Assembly (NCBI GenBank): GCA_009838525.1
Contig: VXRJ01000014.1
Location: 98,560 to 162,559 of the forward strand
Origin: Acidobacteriota bacterium
Lineage (GTDB): Bacteria > Acidobacteriota > Vicinamibacteria > Vicinamibacterales > UBA8438
Reading direction: 5' to 3'
Length of the DNA: 64,000 nucleotides
Positions within the stretch are counted from its first letter, which is position 1. The number at the start of each line of letters is the position of its first letter. The translations under genes were made by a program, and so were the position numbers. Positions 51,439-60,327 of this stretch are shown here, piece by piece. The notes below the pieces were generated by a model. That model was given only the letters and a program-made list of their open reading frames with translations, did no database searches and had not been told where the DNA came from.

Positions 51439-51767
51439 CCCTCGGCGCCTCCTTTCTTGATGGCAGCGACAAGTCTTGACAACACCCTCTTGTCAGTAGG
51501 CGTCAGATCGTCGCGATCCGCCTTTGCGTAGGCGGTCAACATGTAGACGCTGTCCAGCGTCGCGGAGTAGTAGTAGATGACCCGGATGCCACCCCTCTTG
51601 CCTCGGCCGGAACCTGCCCAACGCAACTTGCGAATACCTCCTGTGCCGGGGATGCGCAGTGATCCGTCGGGCTTCGCCGCGATCGTCGACTCCATTTCTT
51701 CACGCGCCACATCCGTGATGAGCTTGCGAATCGCGCGCTCGTAGGCCGTCGTGGCGAAGATACGCAC
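51435..51767 (-). CDS. higB: HigB/RelE-type ribosome-dependent mRNA interferase toxin
   Basis: From the GTG at 51767 the 110-residue protein starts VRIFATTAYERAIRKLI, and has GSLRIPGTGGIRKLRWAGSG and GIRVIYYYSATLDSVYMLTA followed by YAKADRDDLT, the RelE-superfamily core with basic and Tyr residues. A TTG at 51776 would add three residues. An upstream ATG at 51851 lies inside the neighbouring CaiB gene and is rejected because a perfect operator-like palindrome (51778-51796) sits just before the chosen start. Confidence 0.82.
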   Translation of the reverse strand: MRIFATTAYERAIRKLITDVAREEMESTIAAKPDGSLRIPGTGGIRKLRWAGSGRGKRGGIRVIYYYSATLDSVYMLTAYAKADRDDLTPTDKRVLSRLVAAIKKGGAEG

Positions 51768-51777
51768 GAGCCACAAG

Positions 51778-51796
51778 TATGCGGCATTGCCGCATA
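51778..51796. promoter_or_regulatory. Palindrome upstream of higB, probable operator
   Basis: TATGCGGCA at 51778-51786 and TGCCGCATA at 51788-51796 are perfect 9-bp arms around one base. It ends 11 bases before the GTG start of higB and lies between that start and the stop of the CaiB gene at 51820. Confidence 0.7.
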
Positions 51797-51819
51797 GGAG
51801 CGCAAGGCCGCCAAGGGAA

Positions 51820-53004
51820 TCAGACGATGCAGGCTTCGCGCCAAGCGGCAATCGTCTCGGGGGCGTAGCCGAGTTCCGCCAGGATCGCGTCGGTCTGCTC
51901 TCCGACGTTCGGGATCGCGTCCATCCGCGGGTCGATGCCGTCGATGGTCGCCGGGGGGATGGTCATCCGGATCGGTCCGGCGGACGACGGTGTCTCGCGC
52001 CACCGGTCGCGCGTCTCGAGCTGGGGGTGGGCGGCGAACTGCGCCACCGAGCGCATTCGCGCATTGGCGATGCCGGCCCGCTCCAGCCGTTCGACGATCG
52101 CTTCGGCGGTCAGCGTGCGGAACACGTCGTGAATCGCGGCATCGAGCTCGTCGCGGTGCGCCACCCGCTTGGCGTTGGCGTCGAAACGCGGGTCGGCGGC
52201 GAGGGCTGGCTGCTCCAGCACCACCTCGCAGAAGCGGACCCATTCCCGTTCGTTCTGGACCGCCAGCAGGAAACCCCCACCGTCTGCCCCCGTGAACGGG
52301 CCGTACGGCGCTATGGCGGAATGCCGCGCGCCGCTCCTGCGAGGCGGCGAGCCGCCGCCGAGGGTGTAGTAGAGCGGGAAGCCCATCCATTCCCCCAGGG
52401 CCTCCAGCATCGAGACCTCGATGGTCGCCCCTTCCCCGGTCTGCCCGCGACGGAGCAACGCGGTGAGAACGCCCGAGTAGGCGTACATGCCGGCCGCGAT
52501 GTCGGCGACCGAAATGGCCGACTTCACCACCTCGTCTTCCGTGCCGGTGATGGAAACCAGGCCCGCCTCCGCCTGCACCAGCAGGTCGTAGGCCTTCTTG
52601 TCGCGGTACGGGCCCGTTTCGCCGTAGCCGGAGACGTTGCAGACGATGAGACGCGGACGGCGCTCGCGGAGTGTCGCGGCGTCGAGGCCGAGCCGGCCCG
52701 CCGCGCCTGGCGCCAGGTTCTGGACGAAGACGTCGGTCCGGTCGATCAGCCGGTCCACCACCTCGCGCGCCTCGGGGCGCTTCAGGTCGAGAGTCAGCGA
52801 TTCCTTCGAACGGTTCAGCCAGACGAAATGGCTCGACAGCCCCTGCACCGTCGTGTCGTAGCCGCGGGCGAAGTCGCCGACGCCGGGACGCTCCACCTTG
52901 ATGACGCGCGCCCCCAGGTCAGCGAGCTGGCGGGTGGCGAACGGGGCGGCGACCGCCTGTTCGAGGGTGACCACCGTCAGCCCGTCGAGGGGACGCGCCG
53001 CCAT
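51820..53004 (-). CDS. CaiB/BaiF family III CoA-transferase
   Basis: From the ATG at 53004 the protein is 394 residues. The family markers are PLDGLTVVTLEQAVAAPFAT at the start, LADLGARVIKVERPGVGDFA, VWLNRSKESLTLDL, VCNVSGYGETGPYRDKKAYD with the catalytic Asp in AYDLLVQAEAG, and SMLEALGEWMG. It moves CoA between carboxylic acids and could activate itaconate with succinyl-CoA. Its start overlaps the acyl-CoA dehydrogenase stop (TGATG). Frames upstream of 53004 are out of family. Confidence 0.87.
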   Translation of the reverse strand: MAARPLDGLTVVTLEQAVAAPFATRQLADLGARVIKVERPGVGDFARGYDTTVQGLSSHFVWLNRSKESLTLDLKRPEAREVVDRLIDRTDVFVQNLAPGAAGRLGLDAATLRERRPRLIVCNVSGYGETGPYRDKKAYDLLVQAEAGLVSITGTEDEVVKSAISVADIAAGMYAYSGVLTALLRRGQTGEGATIEVSMLEALGEWMGFPLYYTLGGGSPPRRSGARHSAIAPYGPFTGADGGGFLLAVQNEREWVRFCEVVLEQPALAADPRFDANAKRVAHRDELDAAIHDVFRTLTAEAIVERLERAGIANARMRSVAQFAAHPQLETRDRWRETPSSAGPIRMTIPPATIDGIDPRMDAIPNVGEQTDAILAELGYAPETIAAWREACIV

Positions 53005-54167
53005 CAGAACGATCGGGGCAGCCCGAGAACGTGCTCGGCGATGTACGAGAGGATCAGGTTGGTCGAGATCGGCGCCACCTGGTAGAGACGGGTCTCCCGA
53101 AACTTCCGCTCGATGTCGTAGTCCTCGGCGAATCCGAAGCCGCCGAACGTCTGCACCGCGACGTTGGCCGCCTCCCACGACGCATCGGCCGCGAGGAGCT
53201 TCGCCATGTTCGCCTCGGCGCCGCACGACTGGCCCGCATCGAACAGCTCGGACGCGCGCTTGCGCATCAAGTCAGCCGCTTCGATGTTGACGTGCGCGTG
53301 GGCAATCGGGAACTGGACCCCCTGGTTCTTGCCGGTCGGCCGGTTGAAGACGATCCGCTCGTTGGCGTAGCCCACCGACCGCTCGACGAACCAGCGGCCG
53401 TCACCGACGCATTCCGCCGCGATCAGGATCCGCTCCGCGTTCAACCCGTCTATCAGGTAACGGAATCCCCGCCCCTCCTCGCCGATGAGCTGTGACGCGG
53501 GCACCTCCAGGTTGTCGAAGAAGACCTCGGTCGTTGCGTGGTTCATCATCGTCCGAAGCGGGCGGATGGTCACGCCGTTGCCCACCGCGGTCCGGAGATC
53601 GACGAGAAAGATCGACAGCCCGTCCGTCTTCTTCTTGATCTGCTCAAGCGGCGTCGTGCGGGCGATCAGCAGCATCAGGTCGGAGTATTCGGCGCGCGAG
53701 ATCCAGACCTTCTGGCCGTTGACGATATAGCGGTCGCCATCGCGCACCGCCATCGTCTTGAGTTGCGTGGTGTCGGTGCCGGTCGTCGGCTCGGTCACGC
53801 CGAACGCCTGCAGGCGAAGCTCTCCGGAAGCGATCCTGGGCAGGTACTCGCGTTTCTGCGCCTCCGAGCCGTGCCGCAGCAGCGATCCCATGATGTACAT
53901 CTGGGCGTGGCAGGCGGCGGCATTCCCACCTGAGTGGTTCACTTCTTCAAGAATGACCGACGCCTCGGCGATCCCGAGGCCGGCCCCGCCGTATTCCTCC
54001 GGGATCAGTGCGGCCAGGTAGCCCGCGTCGGTCAGCGTCCGGACGAACTCCTCCGGATAGGCCTCGTCCCGGTCGAGATCCCGCCAGTAGGTGTCGGGGA
54101 ACCGCCGGCACAGCTCCCCTACCGCGCTTCGCAAATCCTGGTGGAGTTCAACTTCCGCAACCGCCAC
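53004..54167 (-). CDS. Acyl-CoA dehydrogenase
   Basis: From the GTG at 54167 the protein is 387 residues, preceded by AAAGGAGG five bases before the start. Family features are LIPEEYGGAGLGIAEASVIL, FGVTEPTTGTDTTQLKTMAV with FAD contacts, VNGQKVWISRAEYSDLML, RPLRTMMNHATTEVFFDNLE, the catalytic-base region, and the ending QTFGGFGFAEDYDIERKFRE. It oxidises an acyl-CoA with FAD. It heads the CaiB operon; itaconate operons of Pseudomonas carry an acyl-CoA dehydrogenase too. Confidence 0.88.
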   Translation of the reverse strand: MAVAEVELHQDLRSAVGELCRRFPDTYWRDLDRDEAYPEEFVRTLTDAGYLAALIPEEYGGAGLGIAEASVILEEVNHSGGNAAACHAQMYIMGSLLRHGSEAQKREYLPRIASGELRLQAFGVTEPTTGTDTTQLKTMAVRDGDRYIVNGQKVWISRAEYSDLMLLIARTTPLEQIKKKTDGLSIFLVDLRTAVGNGVTIRPLRTMMNHATTEVFFDNLEVPASQLIGEEGRGFRYLIDGLNAERILIAAECVGDGRWFVERSVGYANERIVFNRPTGKNQGVQFPIAHAHVNIEAADLMRKRASELFDAGQSCGAEANMAKLLAADASWEAANVAVQTFGGFGFAEDYDIERKFRETRLYQVAPISTNLILSYIAEHVLGLPRSF

Positions 54168-54266
54168 GATGCCTCCTTTTGGGATTCCCCGGTATTGTTG
54201 CTTCCGCCGGACGGCAAACGCAACCCGTACGCCCAGTACCAGAACCGATTCCATCCCGCACGCCTC

Positions 54267-54275
54267 TGGTATACT
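54267..54275 (+). promoter_or_regulatory. Extended -10 promoter of the AAA-TOPRIM-Dam operon
   Basis: TGGTATACT is an extended -10 element. The predicted message starts at about 54282, three bases before the ATG at 54285, so it would be nearly leaderless. Confidence 0.45.
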
Positions 54276-54284
54276 GCGTCAACG

Positions 54285-55388
54285 ATGCTCACACGCATTC
54301 ACGTCGACAATTACAAGTGTCTGACAAACTTTGATCTCCGTCTCTCGGAACTAACCTTGTTGCTGGGCGACAACGGTTCCGGAAAGTCGGCCGTGTTCGA
54401 GGTCGTCAACAAACTGCGCGAGTTTCTTAGCGGCGAGAGCCGCGTCGACCGTCTTTTCTCCACCTCCGACATCACTAGTTGGACTACAAAGACCGAACAA
54501 CGCTTCGAGTTGGAGTTCTCGGACAAGAATGGGGTACTCACATATGAGCTCACCATCGACCAATATACCGAGAAGAAGATCGATCGCGTGAAGGCGGAAC
54601 GCTTGACCGCCGGTGGCAAGCCACTCTTCTCTTTTGAATTGGGTAAGGTACAACTCTATCGTGACAATCACAGCAAGGGACCGACGTACAGTTACGATTG
54701 GACACAGTCCGGCCTCGCATTCGTCGGCGGTCGCCACGACAATAGGCAACTATGCCGGTTCCGCGATACGCTGCGGCGTTTCCAGTCCTTGTCCTTGCGC
54801 CCGGCGAGTATCTCTGGCGTTTCCGAGGGTGAAAGCGACGTTCTGGATCACACGGGCGAAAACTTCGCTTCCTGGTACCGAGGCCGGTCGCTAGAGAATC
54901 CCGAACACGTGCAACAAGCAGTGTCACGACTCCAGGATGTCCTGCCAGGTTTCGTCGGTTTGAAACTGTCGCAACGCAGTGGCGACCATCGGGAGTTGCT
55001 TGCCCAGTTCGCACCGCCCGGCGAGGCCGCCGTCCAATCTTATCGTTTCGACAGGCTATCCGATGGCCAGCGGGCACTCATTGTGCTGTACATGCTGACC
55101 TTTGCCGATGAACCTTCTGGAATACCGCGCACGCTCTTTCTGGACGAACCGGACAATTATGTCACTCTGCCGGAGTTGCAGCCGTGGCTCGCCGCGCTGG
55201 AGGATGGTTGCGGAGTCGAATTGCCGCAGACGGTGATCATTTCTCACCACCCGGAAGCTATCGACTTCCTCTCCGACAAGGCCGTTTGGCTTGCGCGCGA
55301 GCCGGAAAGTCAGACCCGCATTGTAGACGTCGCCAATGATACGGGGCTTCGCCTTTCCGAACTGCATGCGCGAGGCTGGGCGCCGTGA
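54285..55388 (+). CDS. AAA ATPase (RecF/OLD-like, ABC-type), first gene of a putative defence operon
   Basis: The 367-residue protein starts LTRIHVDNYKCLTNFDLRLS and has Walker A LLGDNGSGKSA at about 27-37, the signature RLSDGQRALIVLYML, Walker B TLFLDEPDNYVTLPE and the H-loop VIISHHPEAIDFLS. It has no TOPRIM domain. The gene is visibly lower in GC than its neighbours. Its stop overlaps the GTG of the next gene (GTGA). AAA15/AAA21 proteins of this size pair with a separate nuclease in several phage-defence systems. The function in this operon is inferred. Confidence 0.82.
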   Translation: MLTRIHVDNYKCLTNFDLRLSELTLLLGDNGSGKSAVFEVVNKLREFLSGESRVDRLFSTSDITSWTTKTEQRFELEFSDKNGVLTYELTIDQYTEKKIDRVKAERLTAGGKPLFSFELGKVQLYRDNHSKGPTYSYDWTQSGLAFVGGRHDNRQLCRFRDTLRRFQSLSLRPASISGVSEGESDVLDHTGENFASWYRGRSLENPEHVQQAVSRLQDVLPGFVGLKLSQRSGDHRELLAQFAPPGEAAVQSYRFDRLSDGQRALIVLYMLTFADEPSGIPRTLFLDEPDNYVTLPELQPWLAALEDGCGVELPQTVIISHHPEAIDFLSDKAVWLAREPESQTRIVDVANDTGLRLSELHARGWAP

Positions 55389-55921
55389 GGCGCGCGACAA
55401 TTATCCTGCTGTGTGAGGATAAACAGCAGGATGTTCTGATCAGGAGGGTAATCGGCAAACTGAGGCGCCGGGATGTTCCCCGGACAGTACCTATGCCATG
55501 CGGTCGGGGCTCGGGAGAACAATTCGTGCGCGAGCAGTTTCCGAGCGAATTGAGAGAGCAGCGGAGGAGGGCTGCTTCATCCGTGCTCGTTGTTGTCGTT
55601 GACGGGGACACAGTCGGAATCGAAAGACGCCGCAGGCAACTGAACGACGCGTGCGACGCCGCCGGCGTCGATCCACCGACGACCACTGACCGAGTTCTCA
55701 TTGCCATCCCCACGCGCAACATCGAGACCTGGTTGTCCTATCTCGGTGGGAAAGACGTAACGGAAACGGACGTCTACCCGCGGTTGTCGAGGCCGGGCGA
55801 TTGTCGGCCACATGTCGACGCCCTGGTGCAAATGTGCCGCACCAACCAGTTGCGGCCGACGGCGCCGCCCTCACTCGAGGCCGCATGCACCGGCTATCGG
55901 AACGCCTTCCGAGCAAGGTGA
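55385..55921 (+). CDS. TOPRIM-like small protein, partner of the AAA ATPase
   Basis: The 178-residue protein starts with GTG overlapping the ATPase stop. ATIILLCEDKQQDVLIRRVI carries a Glu after the first strand, and SSVLVVVVDGDTVGIERRRR carries a DxD after the second, the pattern of TOPRIM nucleases. IAIPTRNIETWLSYLGGKD follows, similar to the IENW/IETW motif of RloB- and DUF4276-like proteins that pair with AAA ATPases. It has no signal peptide. It is followed by a GTGA overlap with the Dam gene. A nuclease role is inferred from these motifs. Confidence 0.72.
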   Translation: MRRATIILLCEDKQQDVLIRRVIGKLRRRDVPRTVPMPCGRGSGEQFVREQFPSELREQRRRAASSVLVVVVDGDTVGIERRRRQLNDACDAAGVDPPTTTDRVLIAIPTRNIETWLSYLGGKDVTETDVYPRLSRPGDCRPHVDALVQMCRTNQLRPTAPPSLEAACTGYRNAFRAR

Positions 55922-56841
55922 TTGACGCCGCAACGGTCCGGCCGTTCCTGAAGTGGGCCGGCGGCAAGCGCCAACTGCTGCCGGTACTGCGGCGCTTCTA
56001 TCCGGCCCGTTTCCGTGGCTACCACGAGCCATTCCTGGGAAGCGGCGCGGTCTTCTTCGACCTCGTGAACCAGGGTCGCCTGCCGGCGGAGCGAGTGCGT
56101 CTGACCGACATGAACGCCGACCTGATCGGCTGTTGCCTGCGTCTGCGCAACCAAACGAATGAAGTGGTGGCGGCCCTCCGGCGGCTGGACGACGCACGGC
56201 GACGCGATCCGGACGCGCACTATTACCGAGTGCGCGACGAGCAGTTCAATCCGGCCCGCGCCGCGATTCTGAACGGTGCCCGGCCCCGCCCCGACCGCTA
56301 CACGCCGGAGCTGGCGGCGATGCTCATCTACCTGAACCGGACCGGCTACAACGGCCTCTTCCGGTTGAACGCCAAGGGCGCGTTCAACGTGCCGCGCGGC
56401 CGATTCGTCAACCCGCGTGTCTGCGACGAGGACAACCTGCGGGCGGTGGCGTCGGCGTTCGAGGCCGTGCACGCCACCATCGACTACGCACCCTACGACG
56501 CGTTGGTACAGCACGCGCAAGCGGAGGACTTCATCTATCTCGATCCGCCCTACGCACCCCTCAGCCGAACGGCGCATTTCACGTCGTATACGGCTGGCGG
56601 CTTCTCGAGCGCCGATCAGCGCCGTCTGCAGCAGGTGGTGCTGGAGCTCGCTGATCGCGGATGCTTCGTGCTGCTCAGCAACTCGACGGCGGCAGAGATC
56701 GGACGGCTCTATGACGGCAACCGCGATGCGGCGCGCGCCGGCATCCGGGCGCACCGCGTGCCGGCGCGGCGCGCGATCAACTCGAACACTACCGGGCGTA
56801 GCGGCGTGATGGAGTACGTCATCACCAACATCGCGGCGTGA
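55918..56841 (+). CDS. D12-class DNA adenine-N6 methyltransferase (Dam family)
   Basis: From the GTG at 55918, which overlaps the previous stop (GTGA), the protein is 307 residues. VRPFLKWAGGKRQLLPVLRR binds SAM, YHEPFLGSGAVFFDLV is the second motif, YIYLNRTGYNGLFRLN-like sequence follows, and DFIYLDPPYAPLSRTAHFTS carries the DPPY catalytic motif. An ATG at 55885 would add 11 residues. No separate restriction endonuclease gene is next to it. It could protect host DNA from the nuclease encoded just upstream, which is inference. The site methylated is unknown. Confidence 0.85.
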   Translation: MIDAATVRPFLKWAGGKRQLLPVLRRFYPARFRGYHEPFLGSGAVFFDLVNQGRLPAERVRLTDMNADLIGCCLRLRNQTNEVVAALRRLDDARRRDPDAHYYRVRDEQFNPARAAILNGARPRPDRYTPELAAMLIYLNRTGYNGLFRLNAKGAFNVPRGRFVNPRVCDEDNLRAVASAFEAVHATIDYAPYDALVQHAQAEDFIYLDPPYAPLSRTAHFTSYTAGGFSSADQRRLQQVVLELADRGCFVLLSNSTAAEIGRLYDGNRDAARAGIRAHRVPARRAINSNTTGRSGVMEYVITNIAA

Positions 56842-58010
56842 CGACGATGGCGATCACGCTGGGATCCGAACGGGCGCTCCGCGACGGCGTGCTGGACGGT
56901 GCGCGTGTGGGCGTGGTGTCGAACCCGGCGTCGGTGGACCGGCAGTTCCGCCACGTTGCGGATCGCGTCGCCGCCCTGCCGGGCGTCACGCTCGCGGCGC
57001 TCTTCGGGCCTCAGCACGGCTTCCATGCCACGGCACAGGACAACATGGTGGAGACCGGCCACGCGCGGCATCCGCGCCTGGGCGTGCCGGTCTACTCCCT
57101 CTACAGCGACACGCGCGAGCCGACCGCCACGATGCTGAAAGGACTCGATCTGCTGGTGATCGACCTGCAGGACGTCGGGACGCGCGTCTATACGTACATT
57201 TGGACGATGGCGAACTGCCTGCGCGCCGCGGCACGCGCCGGCGTCGGTGTCGTCGTCTGCGACCGGCCGAATCCCATCGGCGGCGAGGCCGTCGAAGGAC
57301 CGGTGCTCGACCCGGCGTTCGCGTCGTTCGTGGGCCAGTTGCCCATCCCGCTCCGGCACGGCATGACGATCGGCGAGCTGGCGCGGCTGTTCAACGAGGA
57401 GTTCGGCATCGGCGCCGACCTGCAGGTGGTCGCGATGGAAGGCTGGTCGCGCGCGATGTGCCACGATGAAGCCGGCGCGCCGTGGGTGATCCCGTCGCCC
57501 AACGTGCCGACCCTCGACAGCGCGATCGTCTACCCGGGCATGGTGCTGCTCGAGGGCACGATGCTGTCGGAGGGGCGCGGCACCACCCGGCCGTTCGAGT
57601 TGGCGGGCGCTCCCGGCGTCGAACCGGACGCGCTCGCCGCCCGCCTGAACGGGCTCGGCCTGCCCGGCGTGCACGCCCGCCCCGCGACGTTCGAGCCGAC
57701 GTTCCAGAAACATGCCGGCGCCGTCTGCGGCGGCTGCCAGCTCCACGTCACCGATCGCCGCGCGTTCCGGCCGGTCATGACGGCGGTCGCCCTCATCGCC
57801 GCCTGCCGTGACGCGCTGGGAGAAGCATTCCGCTGGCGTGAGCCGCCCTACGAATACGAGGCGCAGAAGATGCCGATCGACATCCTCGCCGGCACCGACG
57901 CGCTCCGTCGTGACATCGAGCGGGGCCGCCCCCTGGAAGCGATGGCCGCCGACCGGGACGCCGCCGTCGCCGCGTTCGCTCCCATTCGAGAGCGCTATCT
58001 GCTGTACTAG
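56838..58010 (+). CDS. DUF1343/NamZ-family exo-beta-N-acetylmuramidase
   Basis: The 390-residue protein starts with GTG overlapping the Dam stop (GTGA). DUF1343 signatures are ALFGPQHGFHATAQDN, LLVIDLQDVGTRVYTYIWTM, VVCDRPNPIGGEAVEG, WVIPSPNVPTLDSAIVYPGM and LSEGRGTTRPFELAGAPG. The family removes terminal MurNAc from peptidoglycan fragments. No signal peptide is visible, so it would act in the cytoplasm on recovered muropeptides. Its overlap with the Dam gene may be recent joining of a housekeeping gene to the operon. Confidence 0.87.
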   Translation: MTTMAITLGSERALRDGVLDGARVGVVSNPASVDRQFRHVADRVAALPGVTLAALFGPQHGFHATAQDNMVETGHARHPRLGVPVYSLYSDTREPTATMLKGLDLLVIDLQDVGTRVYTYIWTMANCLRAAARAGVGVVVCDRPNPIGGEAVEGPVLDPAFASFVGQLPIPLRHGMTIGELARLFNEEFGIGADLQVVAMEGWSRAMCHDEAGAPWVIPSPNVPTLDSAIVYPGMVLLEGTMLSEGRGTTRPFELAGAPGVEPDALAARLNGLGLPGVHARPATFEPTFQKHAGAVCGGCQLHVTDRRAFRPVMTAVALIAACRDALGEAFRWREPPYEYEAQKMPIDILAGTDALRRDIERGRPLEAMAADRDAAVAAFAPIRERYLLY

Positions 58011-58063
58011 GAGGGATGGATGATCGCGGACGGAGAACCATGAACGCGGACGGAGGAGGTCGG

Positions 58064-58540
<477 letters not shown>

Positions 58541-58574
58541 CGCCGCCGCAACATCACGTCGTTCCCCAGCCCCT

Positions 58575-59090
58575 ATGGCCCGATCCACCGCGTTCACTGT
58601 CGATCTGACGATACGGATCGTCGCCGCGCCGACGCGGGTGCTCTCGGCCTTCTTTGACGCGAGAGCGCTTTCCGCGTGGTGGAACACCATCGGGTCCGTC
58701 ACGGCACCGCGACCGATGGGAGTCTACGCGGTCGAGTGGGACTCGACGCCGTTCCAGGACGCCGTGCTCGGCACCCTCGGAGGCGTGCTCTACGGCACGG
58801 TCATGGAGTTCCAGCACGGTCGCGAGTTCTTCCTCGCGGACGTGTACTGGCTGCCGCCGGAAGGCGATCCGATCGGACCGATGGCGCTGGAGGTGACGTG
58901 CGGCGTGGACGGACCGGCAACGCAGTTGCGGGTGCGGCAGCATGCGCTCGGCGACGGGCAGCGGTGGCAGCACTATGGCGTCCTCATGCAGACGGGCTGG
59001 GAATCGTCGCTCGAGTCCCTGAAGCGCTATATGGAGGACGGCGCCATGCCCCGCCTGCCCCCGCGCGGAGTCCCGCCGCCCCGGCGCTAG
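58575..59090 (+). CDS. SRPBCC/AHSA1-like domain protein
   Basis: The 171-residue protein has a helix-grip start (TVDLTIRIVAAPTRVLSAFF) and WWNTIGSVTAPRPMGVYAVE, with a GVLYGTVMEFQHGREFFLAD strand pair and a final long helix (YGVLMQTGWESSLESLKRYM). These are the features of AHSA1/Bet v 1-type proteins that bind hydrophobic ligands. It has no export signal. It is 34 bases after the DinB-like gene on the same strand. Confidence 0.78.
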   Translation: MARSTAFTVDLTIRIVAAPTRVLSAFFDARALSAWWNTIGSVTAPRPMGVYAVEWDSTPFQDAVLGTLGGVLYGTVMEFQHGREFFLADVYWLPPEGDPIGPMALEVTCGVDGPATQLRVRQHALGDGQRWQHYGVLMQTGWESSLESLKRYMEDGAMPRLPPRGVPPPRR

Positions 59091-59140
59091 GGGCTCGTGG
59101 TGAAACCCCGCGTGGCACCGAAAGCGGCGAGGCGCACGGC

Positions 59141-60325
59141 ATGGCGACGCGACAGATAGTCATTGTCGGCGGGGGCGTTATTGGCTCGTCCATCGCCTGG
59201 CACCTCCGGACCAGCGGGCGCGGCGTCGACGTCACGGTCATCGAACGGGATCCCGCCTATCGCCGCGCGTCGTCGTTTCTGGCGATGGGGGGCGTCCGGC
59301 AGCAGTTCAGCTCCGCCGCCAACATCCGCCTCGCACAACGCAGCATCGGCTTCTACCGGCGGTTCGACGAGACGATGGGCGCGCCCGGCGCGCGGCCCCG
59401 GGCGTGGCTCCGGCAGCGTGGCTATCTCTTTCTCGTGAACGACGCAATGGTCGAGCGGTTCGAACGCCGCTATGCGACGCAGCGGTCGCTCGGCGCGAAC
59501 GTCGAGCGGCTGAGCGTCGAGGCGATCCGCGCCCATGCGCCGGACCTGCGGCTCGATGACATCCGCTTCGGCCTGTTCGGCCCCGACGACGGCTACGCCA
59601 ACCCGCGCGAAGTGCTGGCCGGGTTCCGGCGGGCGGCGGAAGCGGCGGGCGCAACCTACGTAACCGGGTCGGTGACCGGGGTGGCGGTTGCGGGCGGGCG
59701 CGTCCGGGATGTCACGCTGGACGACGTCAACGCCGTTCCTGCCGATGCGCTCGTCAACGCGGCGGGGCCGTTCGCCGCGCGGCTTGCCGCGATGGCGGGC
59801 GTCGATCTGCCGGTGGCGCCGGTTCGACAGCACCTGTTCCGGTGCGCCCTTCCCCACCGCTGGCCGTACCGCTTTCCGGTCGTGATCGACCCGACCGGCG
59901 TCCACTGGCGGCACGACGACCCGGCCGCGCCGGACGGGCAGGATCGAATCATCGTCGCGAAGACAAGACTGGACGAGCCGGCCGGCGAGAACTTCGACTG
60001 CGACCTGTCACGCTGGGAAGACGATTTCCGGCCGCCCCTGGTGCGGCGGCTCCCGGCGCTCGGCGCGGTCGAGCTGATCGAGGGGTGGGCCGGACTGTAC
60101 GAGATGACGCCGGATCACAACCCGCTCATCGGCGCGCATCCGGCTATCGCCGGCTTCTACCTCGCGAACGGTTTCAGCGGCCATGGCCTTATGATGGCGC
60201 CCGCGGTCGGTGCGGCGATGGCCGAGCTGCTGACGACCGGCGCGTCGACGCGCATCGACATCGCACCGTTCGACCCGACACGGTTCGCCCGGGGCGAGAC
60301 GTTTCACGACGACGCCATGATCTGA
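59141..60325 (+). CDS. FAD-dependent oxidoreductase of the DAO/sarcosine oxidase family
   Basis: The 394-residue flavoprotein starts TRQIVIVGGGVIGSSIAWHL with the dinucleotide-binding GGGVIG, then FLAMGGVRQQFSSAANIRLA, which resembles FOXRED1/dimethylglycine-dehydrogenase proteins. NAAGPFAARLAAMAGVDLPV and GLYEMTPDHNPLIGAHPAIA followed by NGFSGHGLMMAPAVG at the C-terminus complete the FAD site. It oxidises an N-methyl amino acid or similar secondary amine. The open frame extends upstream to 58676 but that part overlaps the SRPBCC gene. It is followed after two bases by an amidase gene. Confidence 0.87.
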   Translation: MATRQIVIVGGGVIGSSIAWHLRTSGRGVDVTVIERDPAYRRASSFLAMGGVRQQFSSAANIRLAQRSIGFYRRFDETMGAPGARPRAWLRQRGYLFLVNDAMVERFERRYATQRSLGANVERLSVEAIRAHAPDLRLDDIRFGLFGPDDGYANPREVLAGFRRAAEAAGATYVTGSVTGVAVAGGRVRDVTLDDVNAVPADALVNAAGPFAARLAAMAGVDLPVAPVRQHLFRCALPHRWPYRFPVVIDPTGVHWRHDDPAAPDGQDRIIVAKTRLDEPAGENFDCDLSRWEDDFRPPLVRRLPALGAVELIEGWAGLYEMTPDHNPLIGAHPAIAGFYLANGFSGHGLMMAPAVGAAMAELLTTGASTRIDIAPFDPTRFARGETFHDDAMI

Positions 60326-60327
60326 CA

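Noticed and set aside
56838..58010. NamZ as a fourth component of the AAA-TOPRIM-Dam operon
   Set aside because: It overlaps the Dam stop by four bases, but its GC content and family are those of a housekeeping cell-wall recycling enzyme, so joint function is not supported.
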